From assembly GCA_019022495.1 (NCBI GenBank), contig JAFEKR010000032.1, positions 62,001-126,000 of the forward strand: 64,000 nucleotides of DNA, written 5' to 3'. The translations under genes and the position numbers were made by a program. The stretch comes from Epichloe hybrida (taxonomy: Eukaryota > Ascomycota > Sordariomycetes > Hypocreales > Clavicipitaceae). The notes beneath the pieces are model-generated. The model made no database searches. It saw nothing but the letters and a program-made list of their open reading frames with translations, and was not told the origin of the DNA. Below, piece after piece: positions 46,910 through 59,126 of this stretch (within the stretch, counting starts at the first letter, position 1; each line of letters opens with the position of its first letter).

Positions 46910-48481
46910 ATGTCGTCACCATCAGCCCCGTCACATGGCAGCAAACGCAAGAGAGCCGCCGCCAGCAACGCCGACATCTCGAATGACGTTTCCGACAGCG
47001 CATTGCAGCCTTCATCCCGAGATGCTTCTGGTGAGGAGGGTGACACCACGGCGCCTGAATCTGGCCGACATCATCCCCGCAACGGCACTGGCAATAATGG
47101 CCCGAATCCTAAGAGACTCCGAAGCAACTCTGGCCACTCTGCCGACGTCTCCGGAGAGAATGCTGCGGATCCTGGTGAGCCCAGCGACACCACAGAGGCC
47201 AGCATCGACATCGAGGCGCGAGTCGGTCGTAGAGGACATCAGTCCTCTGTCAGCGGTGGCAATGACACCATGTCGCCGCCGCCCATTGGGGAGCTGATTC
47301 ATCCTGCTGGAGGCTTCAAGACCAATCCTCCGCCTGTTGGCCGATCTGTCCGAGTTTACGCAGACGGCGTTTTTGACCTGTTCCATCTTGGGTAAGTCTG
47401 TAATTCTTTATTTTATTTTATTTTTTCAAAAGGCCCATGGACGGCGACAATGGCTCGATTGGACACGCGACCTGAGCAATAGTCCGCCCAAACGGTTCCT
47501 CCAATCTGACTCCCCTCTTTTTTTCAGCCACATGCGACAGCTCGAACAGGCGAAGAAAGCTTTCCCTAACACGATCCTCGTTGTTGGCGTCACTGGCGAC
47601 AATGAGACACACATGCGCAAGGGATTGACCGTCATGTCGGCCAAGGAGCGAGCAGAGTCGGTGCGGCACTGCAAATGGGTGGACGAGGTTATCGAAGACT
47701 GTCCCTGGATCGTCACTCCCGAATTCCTTCAAGCCAATCAGCTGGACTATGTAGCTCACGACGATCTCCCATACGGTGCTGACGAAGGTGATGACATCTA
47801 CCAGCCCATCAAGGCGGCTGGCATGTTCCTCGTGACTCAGCGAACCGAGGGAGTCAGTACAACCGGTATCATCACAAGGTATGTTGATCCATAACTCAAC
47901 CGCTCTAGAAGACACCGAGGTTTTTTCTAAGCTGTTGTCGCTGCAGAATCGTCCGCGACTATGAAAAGTACATTACCCGGCAATTCAGACGCGGCACTTC
48001 CCGACAGGAACTCAACGTGAGCTGGCTGAAGAAGAATGAATTAGATCTCAAGCGCCACGTTCAGGATCTCCGCGACAACATCATCACAAATTGGACCAGT
48101 ACTGGTCAGGAGCTCAGCCGCGAGCTCAAACAGTTCTGGCCCGCGAGCCGACCTCACAGCCCAGCTCGCTTCAACTCGGCCAACTCGGATGGTCTTCGAT
48201 CTCCCACTACTCCCGGACTCAACTCTGGCAATTCCAAGGACTTTGTTACTGGCTATACACTTGGTCTCGTGGGCGGTGTCCGTTCATGGGTGAGTTGACA
48301 CCAAACCCGGGTCTCTTAAATGCATTGCTTCCATTGCTAACAGTCTTGATAGATGACCAAGGACAGACGAACTGTCGCCAGCCGCCCTGTTTCTGACGAT
48401 GAATCTGAAGAGTCTGACGAACAAGCCAAGTCTCCAGTATCTACCACCACCCCCTCGCTGTCCGCCGCCGCCCGGTCGTAA
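46910..48481 (+). CDS. PCT1: choline-phosphate cytidylyltransferase
   Basis: Four exons: 46910-47391, 47528-47878, 47947-48289 and 48353-48481, 434 aa; all splice sites are GT-AG and phases agree. The catalytic domain at about 143-280 has [15 protein letters not shown] (the HxGH nucleotide motif, interrupted by intron 1 between Gly and His), a long conserved block ([29 protein letters not shown]) and [13 protein letters not shown]. Downstream, [18 protein letters not shown] resembles the amphipathic lipid-sensing helix, and a Ser/Pro-rich tail follows. The enzyme makes CDP-choline, the rate-limiting step of the Kennedy route to phosphatidylcholine, switching between soluble and membrane-bound forms. 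The N-terminus has a basic SKRKRAA stretch that may be a nuclear signal. It is divergent from a PS decarboxylase gene, which feeds the alternative methylation route. Confidence 0.95.
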
Positions 48482-49850
48482 ACGACTACCCAGTTTTTTG
48501 CTCTTGTCTTTCAATTTTCCTGTCAACAAATGACACAAAGTCTTCCAAAATTCGCTTCTTGCCATCCATCCGCCGATCAAACCGTGCTCTGTTTTCGGAT
48601 GAGCAAATTTTCTCTTTTAATGCATGAAGAGAGTAGACCAGCTTTAACCCTCTCTTCTTCTTCTTTTTCTTATCACGGAGGGCGGAAGTTAGAGTATTGG
48701 AAAGGGAGAAGGTCGATCCTCTGTGGTTGTTACAGGGTATCTTAGCAATAACGGCGCTTTTTTATGCATTATTCTTCAATTGTTCTAGACGGTGCGTTGG
48801 TTTTGAGTTGCCCGCATGACCTTGTGATTAAAGAGTGTCGCCACAAAGGCCTTCGCTCCCGTGAAGACAAGGAATGGCATGTAGGATAGACCTGTGTTCC
48901 AAGAGTAACTGCTTCATGCCACCTTCTGACTTTTCGTGCTCATGACATCAAGACCAAACAAACCACAGGGTCACTACCCTATAGGGTTTATAAACCTGGT
49001 GGATCACTGAACGCCAATCTTCTCTGCATGGAGCCCTTTTTGTCTTGGCAGGATGTCACCCCCCAAAATTCAGCCACAAAGCCCAATGACTTGGAAACCC
49101 CGGGCGCCCTTGTCATTCGAAGCCTGCCGCCGTTTGAACGATGCCGTGCGACAAGAAGGTCTCGGATGCATTGTTTGACAACGGCAACCCGCGGCACCCC
49201 CTCCCCCCAGCGAGCGACCCGGAATTTAGGCGCGCTTTGGGGGCTATCTTGATCTTGATCCCGGGGGGCCGAAGAAGTCTATCGTTCCTCTTCCCATTTT
49301 CCAGACCCCCCCTATCCCATGGCCCGGAAGCCCGGTGTAACGATCTAGAAATAGTAGGGAATGGGGAGGCACGACAAGGCACCCGACCCCCCCCCCCCAA
49401 ACTCCGATGACGTGACGCCTCCTTTCCAACGCGGGCCATCGGAGGGTGTGAATGGTATGGATTGCCGGGTCGAACACGACGCAAATTGTCGATTGCTGAC
49501 GGCGTCTATCTCTTGCCCCCCTGACGCAATGCTCGCTCTATCTACGGGCAAACAAAGGGATACCCGCGCGTGCCGGGCGGTCGGATTGTTCTGGTGGAAT
49601 GCGGAGCAATACTACGGATTACGGACGTACACCCACTGGGCCACTGCACATGCATGTTTTCCCCAACAAGGTGTCTGTCAGCCGGGTTGCCCGTATGTAC
49701 ATATGTATGTGCAGTTACATAGCCAGCCTGGCCACGTTGGTACAGGGCCGATGCGTCATGGTCATTGGTCATGCCATCGTGTCTTGTTGTCTTGTAGCCG
49801 GGGCGGGGCGGGGGGGGAGAAAGCCTTGCCGGACATTGCTAAACTTCGTA

Positions 49851-50143
49851 CAATACAACCCCTGAATTATTTTACAAATCTACATGACAGGGGTAAATTA
49901 GCCAATTAGATGCCAGAAGGGAAATGAAGGTGACAGGGGCTAGGATTAATAGAGACCTTGAATTCTTAGTAGTTCACACCTGAAATATTGTATCTTTTCA
50001 TGGCGTTCACCCCCTGGTTTATTTTCCTTGTAGCTCTCTAAAACAACACAGGGGTTATATTACACGTACAGCTAATCGCAGCTGTTAGCGGGGGACGAAC
50101 AACCGGGGCATGTAGATTTGTAAAATAATTCAGGGGGTGTATT
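49851..50143. mobile_element. 293-bp MITE-like element with ~36-bp inverted repeats
   Basis: The left end (49851-49886, CAATACAACCCCTGAATTAT and onward) and right end (50108-50143) are reverse complements except for about one mismatch. TA dinucleotides flank both sides (49849-49850 and 50144-50145), pointing to TA target duplication. The interior is AT-rich without an ORF. A truncated, diverged relative lies at about 27219-27315, so this is a family. Confidence 0.75.
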
Positions 50144-50319
50144 GTACAATTTCTGCGACTGCGCAGGGGTTTGTTAATAATCCGGGTCAACCGAACTACG
50201 TACAGCAAAATACGGAGAAAAGGGTGGACGAGGTGACGAAAACGAAAGAGGTAGATGATGAATGAACGGTGACAGGAAAATAAGACGGCACCTTGGACGA
50301 GTGTGTCTGTCTGTGTCTT

Positions 50320-51060
50320 GCTGCCAGCTGCCAGCTGCTAGCTGCCAGCTGACCACCAAGATGTCAAGCCGCGCGCATCGGCCATCCAGCCGTCAGCCGT
50401 CAGCCATCAGCCATCAGCCATCAGCCATCAGCCATCAGCCTACTCCGTACCCCGTACATTTATTGTGCATACTCCGTACATTATCATCAGCTTGTTATGT
50501 ATTGCCTACGTACATGTAACCTACATACATACACAACCTACACACGCCGTAGGGGACAACATGTGCCCTTCTTCCGAGCACTGTTGGTTGGCTGCACCCG
50601 CTAGCTCCTCCGCCACCGTCGCACCGGTGCAGACACCATCATCCAGCCCTTCAACTTCAGTCACTCACGCCCGATGTTGCAAAGCCACAGACGCCAACAG
50701 TGAGCTTTCAGCACCGTCGTTACGGTCCACGGAGTGCTCCATGGAGTGCTCCACGGAGTGAGGTCACGTCTGGACGCCATGTCGACGCCATGCCCGCCAC
50801 GGCCGCGCAACGCCACGCTGTTGTGCTTGGCAGCGGCCGGAATCCCACCCATCTGGTCAGAATGCAAAACAGGCCTGATGCGCCTGATGCGCCTGATGCC
50901 AGTTTCCGCAGGCCCCCGGGGTGGTTCGGGTGCTTCAGGTGCTTCAACCTCCACTGCTCACGCATCTTATGTACGGTGGTCAGCCTCGACCAGGGTTGAC
51001 CAGGGTTGACCAGGGTCGACCAGGACCCACCAGGACCCACCAGGCCCTGGGTGGGTCACG
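50320..51060. repeat. cluster of short tandem repeats
   Basis: Successive arrays: GCTGCCA (about 50322-50352), CAGCCAT (about 50393-50439, six or more units), CTCCATGGAGTG/CTCCACGGAGTG (about 50730-50760), TGATGCGCC (about 50876-50902), and GACCAGGGTT followed by ACCAGGACCC (about 50988-51045). Unit lengths of 7-12 suggest slippage-prone non-coding DNA. Confidence 0.75.
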
Positions 51061-51934
51061 CAAGGACTTGACCGCGCCGTCTTCCCTCCCTCCCTCCTTC
51101 CATCGCAGAAGAGCTAGCCGTCAGCTAGCCGTCAGCAAACAGCAAGGAGTAATTACCAAGTACGCCTCGACCACCAGATTGCTGCAATAACCGCCTCTCA
51201 TCTCTGCGGGCCAATGCTCAGCTCTGCCCAGGCTGTTGGTCGCCATGGAACTGGGATGGACCGACCGACCGATCGACCGACCATTGTTGGGGTCGTCGAC
51301 TCGTCATCAGTCTCCTTCCTCGCAACGAGTTGCACGGGCGCTTGACCCCTCGACCCTTCTTCCTTCTTCTTAAATCAACTTCTGCCTGATCTCACTCTCT
51401 AATAATGAAGTCGTCGTTTTCATCTTCCGTGACGTAATTTTTCACCGGGATATCTTTTGTGTTTCATTGCAGATGGGTCCTGAGTGTCGACTCATCAGCA
51501 TCCATCCCATTTCTCTGTGAGGCTGAGATGAAACGATTCCCGTCTTCCACGCCCGCTCTTGCTCTTACTGGCTTCCGGCTACAACAACACATGCTCGTGT
51601 TATCGAATATCTTGCTCGTCACCGAAATTTGACCTTCACAGCCCCCGAGCTTCTGCTTCGGAATCTGGAACTGTGGGATTCCCTCCCCCTCCCCCTTCCC
51701 CTTCCCTACAATAACAGCATCCACAAAACATTCTGCTTACTGCCGAGTTCTCATATTTTGTTGTATCTGAGCAGGCTGTGCGAGTGTGTGCCTGTGTGCG
51801 TGCCTGTGTGCGTGCCTGCCCGTGTTTGAGGATATTGAACTTTTCTTCGGGAGACGCGGCCTGGGAACAGCCCTCTTTTTTATTCCCACCATCTGTCTTT
51901 TAGAGCTGGATCCATCCGTGATCACAGCCCAGCC

Positions 51935-54900
51935 ATGGCCAGTCTTCGGAATATCATGAACGTCGATGTCGATGACGACCACGTCAATATCCATCCTTTC
52001 AGGGACGCTGGATCGAGATCATCTCAATATCCCGACTCCTCCATAGTATCTGGTGCTTATGGGCGTGGTTCGGACTATTCTATGAACACATCGCCTTCAC
52101 GAGCTCACGGAAGGAGTCCATCATCACACTCCTTTCACTCCCTGCCAGCCGAAAGCAATACCAGTACCGACTCGATGGACTCTCATTACGGGCACCGGCA
52201 CGGACACGGACACGGATATGGCCATGGTCATGACCATAGCCTTGGTCACAATGGGCGATTTTCCAATGCTCCCATGAGACCGCATCTGCCTCAACAAGAG
52301 GCTCCCGTCAAGCTGACCCCTATCACTGGGAGAGTCAGTCGAGCAAAGAAAGGAGTGCCAGTCCACACATGCGACATCTGCCGGCCACCAAAGGTACCCG
52401 CGCTTAAATATTGTCTGAAATTAGATTCAACTCTTCAATCACTAACCACCGGCTGTCAGACTTTCACTAGAGCGGAGCATCTGAGGTTTGCTTCCTCTTC
52501 GTCGCGAAAACATCATGACATCCGCATCGCTAACACGGGAATACTAGGCGACACCAACTGAGTCATCAACCACCAGATCTACCTTGCCCCATACCTGGTT
52601 GCGACAAGGTCTTTCATCGACGTGATCTTCTTGAGCGGCATCAGCAAAGACAGTAAGTGTACTTGACACTCGCCGACGCCTGCTTCTGCTTCCTCATGTG
52701 ATCTGCCCCATGAGGACTGACCTATGTTGCGCCCGTATAGTGATCAAGACGATGGCGTGGTGGGAACGCCTGCTGGCGGCCCCCAATCTAGAAGTCCATA
52801 CAATCCAGGAGGCAGACGAAGATCCAGTTATGCTACAAGTTCACCGCCAGGATCATTGATATCAATGCAACGGTCGTATGGTAACGATTCGCCGACTGCC
52901 ACAGCGTCCGGTCACTGGGCCTCACAGAAGAGCACGCCCGTCCCTGTGCACCAATCCAACACCGATATTGATATGGAAGGGATGAAGAGCGAGTATCTGC
53001 TCGGCACAGTCTCTAATCTACAGACGGCTACAGCGAGAAGCGCCCCCGAGTTTTCCCAGCCTCGGTCGATGCCAGGTATTCCAGCAATCGACCCCGTCCA
53101 AAACCTTTGCACTTCAGCAGCTGTTGCCTCGACCATGGCCTGGCCGGCTGCCACAGCTATCGCGACGACAAGCACCCAAGCTGCCTTCTCGTCACCCACT
53201 ATGATGTCGACAAGTGCGAGGCGACCGGCCTTGCCTCTGTCTCCCGCTGGCTGGGCCTCGATTGAGCAAGAAACATCAAGAGGCTTGCCGAACTCGGCCA
53301 TGGTCATTGGCGGTGGCTTTTCCGTCCCCTACGCATACGGACCTCCCATACCCCAGTCCTATACCTCCATGTACGATGAAGAAGAGCCTGCCGTCGGTGT
53401 TCCAGGTTATGACGAAAATTTGGCTTTTTGCAGCACACAGGTCCCAGCGCCAGCAACTCGTAGTCTGTCACCTCGGCTCGGCTCGGGCCAGTCGTCCGAA
53501 ACGATGGTCACAATCCCAGCGCCATTGCCCGCAGATCGCGTCGTCAGTACTCTCACATACAGGGGGGAGCCAAGTCCAAGACTCGGTTTATTGCCGCTCG
53601 ACTTTCTGCCAGTGTCACTGAGCCGAGAAGCTCGGAGTGCTCTCCCAACTTACATGGACATCTACTGGGATAAAGTGCATCCTCTATACCCTATCATTCA
53701 CAGGTCAACCGTCGAGGATGGCACCGATGGCGTGTCGGAGCAGGTTGATGTCTTACGCTGTGCCATGGCTGCGGTTGCGACACAATTTCTCGGCCACCGA
53801 GAGCATCGCATCAATGGAAGTCAACTGCATGCATACGCGTGGCACAAGTCAAAGGCTGTCAGTAGTAAAAAAAATCTTATTACGAAATTTTCGTTCTTGA
53901 CCGGGAGGCTAATTTAGGAGGACAGTTTACACAATCCGCAGCGCAATGGTCCATGCCGGCAATGCAATGTATCTTGCTTTGCGAATACTACGCCAGGTTT
54001 CGAGGACGTCATAAAGAAGATTACCAGCCTTCATCCCGGTTCCTCGCCTTGTGCCTGATGGTATGTCGCCTCAATCATGTCCCCAACAATGTCCAACTCC
54101 TCTTTACATCCACTCGAGGATGCCCAACCATTAACAACACTGCTCAAATAATAGGTCTCTGGCTACCAGTCAGCCTCCGTACCGGAACTCGCGGGGAGCA
54201 ACTCTCAGCGCTGGGCTACATGGATATATCTCGAATCTTGTCGACGACTGTTGTCTGCTTGTTTCCTCCTCAGTGTCCATGGCATGTGCTACCACGAGCA
54301 ACCTTATTCGGCTGTCCTGGGTCTGGAGAGTATAGCAACATCGACGTTCCGTATTCCCCTGTCGGCAAGCACGACACTTCTCTGGGAAGCCAGAAATGCC
54401 GAGGCTTGGGCGGCTATTGACATATCGACCATCAAGTTGACGACGGTCAGAGATGTCATGCAGGACGAGAGCTCGTCCACGATTGAGAACCCAGCTTTCG
54501 ACGTGTCGCTCGTCATTGCGGCACACGCCCTTCGACTGCCGACTCGACGGAATCGCCAAGAGGTAGAACTGGCGAAGGACGTATCAGGTTTCAGAAGCAA
54601 CGACTTGCCCATGTTCAGATATTTTGGTCACCGCCCCGGGGCAACCACCTATCTTGCGCTGCACTACACGCCGCTCCATACTCTATTGGCTGTGTCAGGA
54701 GACAGTTGGGTGTTCAATAAGAAGATCCCCGACGCCAACCTTTTCGCCGAGCACAAGAGGAAACTAGGTCAGTGGCGGGACTCTGGCACATCCGCCATCG
54801 CAACCGTGTTTGCTGCCCGCGCCATCCGGGATTTCCTAAGCCTCTCCGACGCCGACGAGGCAGGACAGGCGGCAGCACCACCTGTCACAACGCATCATGG

Positions 54901-55228
54901 CGTCGTGGCTTGCAAAGATATATCTGACTATTGGGGATTGTATGTGTGCACTCTCATCTGCTGGGCGTTTGGCCACGTGCGCAAGAGGCCATCAAGCGAA
55001 AAGCGCCTGCCCGCACGAAGCCGAGCTATAAACTGGATCCAAGCCGTAGCCGACATGGAACCGGCCCAGCTTCAAGCCTCATCCGGAAGGGAGGGCTCAC
55101 AAGCTATTGTCGGGTTTGCGAGAGACATTTTGGAGAAGGACTGTCTTACCGGAAGGAACATTTTATTCGCCGACTCGGTCGGCGTTTTACGAAAACTAGA
55201 GGAGGTTGATAATTGGAGCTGGTTTTAG
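51935..55228 (+). CDS. C2H2 zinc-finger transcription factor with fungal-specific regulatory domain
   Basis: Six exons: 51935-52393, 52460-52485, 52548-52652, 52741-53857, 53926-54060 and 54155-55228, 971 aa; every junction keeps frame. The two zinc fingers are spread over four exons: CDICRPPK-TFTRAEHLR-RHQLSH and CPIPGCDKVFHRRDLLERH (about residues 146-197). A Ser/Pro-rich linker follows, then a Fungal_trans-type domain at about 495-800 (YMDIYWDKVHPLYPIIHRST...; later RRLLSACFLLSVHGMCYHEQ). A tandem C2H2 pair plus this domain defines a group of filamentous-fungal regulators; targets cannot be deduced. The N-terminus carries a His/Gly run (GHRHGHGHGYGHGHDH) that might bind metal or just be low complexity. 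A 26-nt micro-exon (52460-52485) encodes the middle of finger 1. Confidence 0.85.
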
Positions 55229-56088
55229 CCACCCACGAAAGGAAGCATCTCTCCTTGACAAAGTGGGAGGAATTTGGACAAGCACTGCTCTGCATAGTTT
55301 TGGCCAATCATAGGAGTTTGTTTTGGTCTTTATTTGCACGCTGCATGGAATCGGTTAGAGGATCATGGCGACTCACGAGCTTTCAGGCGAAAGACAAAGG
55401 GGAGAGTGATGATTCCGTTTCATTTAATGGGTAGCAGATTAGATTTCCTGGACCTCGCAATCAATCGGTCTTTGTTTAATATTGGTCATGTTGGATGGAT
55501 GGATGGTGCCTGCGGTCGACGGCCCGCCTGGCAGAACATGTTGTGTATATGAATGCATATATATATACCCAGGGAGTTTCAGTTTAGTCATGTCAACGGT
55601 GTATGTTTCAAGCATACGTGAAATCATGGTTGTGCCTTGGCTGAACAAAAGTACGTGACATGCCAGCGCGGCTGGATTGGCTGGCTGCTTTAAAACAATT
55701 GCTTGCTTGTCTGCTTGCCTTTGGAGTATTCGTCTGAATCGAAACAAGTTGATTTAGACCGTCTGGGCCCTATCCACGTCGACACCATCAGTTTTCTCCA
55801 ACGGCCCTCCTTCCGTTTCCCAAACTAGTGATACATGAGTTTACGAATGGACGGGGCCACAATGTTTGTCCTTGATTTCGTTGCCGCCGTGCTCTTTGTA
55901 GTTTTCTTTCTTCTTTTTAGTTGACTCTCTTCTTCTTTTCCCTACTTGCTCATCTCCAGATGTCCAGATGTCCAGATGTTCAGATCTCACGCGGCCACGC
56001 TCGATCCACCAGCCTGCCTTGCCTCCCCTCCCCAGCATATCTGTCTCATATCTCGCTCATGGGTCCACTTTTGGCAGAACGCAGTTGC
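55229..56088. other. spacer between convergent genes
   Basis: 3' flanks of the zinc-finger gene (+) and the RNA-binding protein gene (-). I see CCAGATGT tandems near 55959-55985 and no gene. Confidence 0.5.
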
Positions 56089-59000
56089 TTAGCGGGCGTA
56101 CGGATGAAAGCCGCGACTGCTGCCGCGACCGCCGCCGCGATAATTCGCCCCTGGCCGTCCCGCGTTCTTGGGACCCGTGGGGGCGTTGGCGGGCGGAGCG
56201 CGCTGGGGATCAGGTGTGCCCTGTCCGCCTCGTCTGAATCCCGAATCCGGCTGGGGGACATCGTCGTACATGCCTTCCCATGAGGTGGGGGCTCCCCCGC
56301 TGCCACGACCAGCGCCGCCGCCGCCGCCGCCGCCCATGCCGTAACCGCCTCCTCTGCCGCCTCGTCTGCCGCCGCCACCTCCCGAGGGACCAGCAGGGGG
56401 TGATTGAGATTGTTGATGAAACTGGTTGTAGCTTCCTTGGTCGGGTTGCTGCATCTGCTGCGGGCCCCCATGCTGCTGCTGCTGCTGCATCATCTGTTGT
56501 TGCATCTGTTGCATCTGCTGCATCATCTGAGGGTTCATGCTGCCGCCCATCATGTTCTGGGCGTTGTTGCCACCTCCTCCGCGGCCCATCATTTGCTGCA
56601 TTTGCTGCATCTGCATCATTTGCTGCCACATGGCTGGGTTCATGTTCATGTTCCTGTTCATGGCCATCTGAGACTGCATCATAGTGAAGTACTGCTGCAT
56701 GCGCTGGAAATATTGCGCCATGACTTGGGGCGTCATGCCGCCGTTATTGCCCATCTGTTGGCCCATGGCGCCCTGGCTGGATTGGTCCTCCTTTTTGAAC
56801 TTGTTCCGCTTGGCAGCCTCCTCCTCCTCGCGGAGATTGCCTCGGGGCTGTGCTCTCTTCACCTCGACGGGCTTGCCGTGGATCTCGAGCGGGACATCAA
56901 TGCAAGCCTCGACGCCGGCCTCGCTTTCAAAAGTCACGAACCCGAACCCTCTTGGCCGGCCCGTGTCCTTGTCCATCATGAGCGTTGCGTCGACAACTCG
57001 CCCGAATTGAGCAAAGTAGTCCCTGAATTCCTGGTCCGTCGTTTCCTGACTAACGCCGCCGACAAAAATTTTGCTCGTCTTTTCTTGTTCATCTCTGGGA
57101 ATGGCTCGCTTGGGGTCAATCTGGTCGGGTGATCCAAAGCCCAAAGGTTAATGTTCGGGTGATGGATTGTTTTCGGGGGAGGGGGGGGACATGTTGCTGA
57201 AGTTTACTCACAATCTTGCCGTCCAAAAAGTGCTCCTTGACCATGACGATGTTGACAGTTTTGGCATCCTTGAAGGTGAGGAAGCCAAAGCCACGAGATC
57301 GCCCAGTGCTGCTGTCGCGCATGACAGTACATTCGACAACTTCTCCGAATTGTTCAAAGTATTCTCTGAGTGATTCTGTTCGTGACGTGGTTAGAAAAAG
57401 AAGAAAAAGTCAGTCCCATCTCCTCCACAACTGTGCAACTGATTGATTTTAGACGTACGGTCTGTAGTTTCCCAATTCAATCCGCCGATGAACATTTTCC
57501 TAATATGACAAAACATCAGCTGCGTTGTTCAAAACTTTATGAACAAAGCATACATCTGTACATGGTGTACGGATACGACAAGGTTGGCCAGAGAGTAGGC
57601 GACAAGATGTGGTCTTCCACTTTCGTCATGGGCCATCCATCATGTGTGCGCCGAGTTTCATGGTTGAAGCAGCAGGAAGCCCCGGCGGCCTGGACTCTTT
57701 CGAGAGCAGAAAATTCACAATGAGCCCCGTGAAGTTCGACTCCCAATCGCTTCTTTTTCTGGTGTGGCTAGCAGCGCATCATGTATGCAATCTTTGGGTG
57801 CGTGGAGCTGGCTGGTCTGAGGTGGCCCAGGAGGTTGGGACGAGCATGTGCCGAAAATGCGGGAGCCAAAGGATAGATATACGTCTTGTTCATAGCGCCC
57901 AGACAAGGCAGAAGAAGAGCAAAGAACGGGTGAGCCATGTCCAGCCATGTCCAGCCATGGCGAGTTGATCACCCATTCGGCCCTGCGATATACGACTTCG
58001 CCAGAAGCATGACCGGAAATGTCCACAGATATCGATCGACATATTGGTAGGCCATGATGATGGACTTGGCGGGCAAGCCCACGGCAGCAGACAGTTGGTA
58101 CCAACACGACAGCAACGCGCCACGGCATACGAGCAGATTGTAGCCAGATTATCCCTTGTGTCGATTTCTTCTGTTTCTGCTTTGTTTGACCTCTCTTCTG
58201 CGTTTTCTGTGCTATCGTCTTGGCTTTCTTTGATATGATATGATCTGTACTGTAACTGTCTGACTCATACTGACTGTCTCGTGCTAGTTATACCATAACT
58301 TTGAGCGCTAGTCGCCGTGAATCCAGCTGCTACAGCCCAAGGTTCCCGAGTTGTGCGGATCCCCGCTTCAAGAGGCTTGAGAAACTCGATGCTGAACGTG
58401 CTATCAAAGACAGGAGCGTGTCCCACAGTAGTCTAGAGTCGGTAGATATCTTCTTCTTCGGATGAATAATATAATCCACAGGAACGATTCAATCCCAAGT
58501 GCTTTTTTTTTTTTTGTCTTTGTCCTTGTTCTGTAGGTGTGCCCCACTTTATCCCATATGCTCTTGGATGGAGAAGCTTTCTCTCGCCGGATGTATTATT
58601 GCTTGGCAATGTTGTGACGGGGGCACACGATCTGACCATGCCATGTAATCATGGAGCCGCAGCCACTGCTAAAACCAGTGCGCCGCCTCTTGTCCGGAGT
58701 TTGGCGAAAGCCAGATCCGACGAACCAGCCAGGTCTCCCGGTCACCACAAGTCCCCCTTGAACTGGGGCTGATTTCCTCAGGCTTTGCAGTCGGACCACC
58801 GGCTGATTGCTCATGAAAAGCAGCTCACCAGCGTCAAGTGATGATACTATTCTTCGCATAACATAGCCACCCACGACCCAACCCGGGGCTGAGATGTCAT
58901 GAAGCCATCCGGAGGGAAGCAAACCATAATACACCCAATTCACACGCACAAAAAAGTATTTTCTTCGACTTACCCGTCATCTTTGGCACTAGCCTTGTGT

Positions 59001-59093
59001 ACTGTTCCGTATGGAGGTGTTGACGCATCGACATCATGCAAATGTGCGGCCAGAGCGTTGCTATTATCACGACCGCCAAGGTTGAAGTCAACA

Positions 59094-59126
<33 letters not shown>

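Larger units (their letters stand above)
48482..51934. other. 3.45-kb repeat-rich spacer
   Basis: I see no gene with a recognisable domain. Contents: C and G runs near 49197-49400; a 293-bp MITE-like element (49851-50143); a cluster of short tandem repeats at 50320-51060; two TACTCCGTA motifs (50441-50449 and 50470-50478); ATCGACCGACC-type tandems near 51258-51284; and a C/T-rich leader for the downstream zinc-finger gene from about 51660. TGTGTGCGTGCC repeats at about 51787-51820 lie close to that gene's start. Confidence 0.5.
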
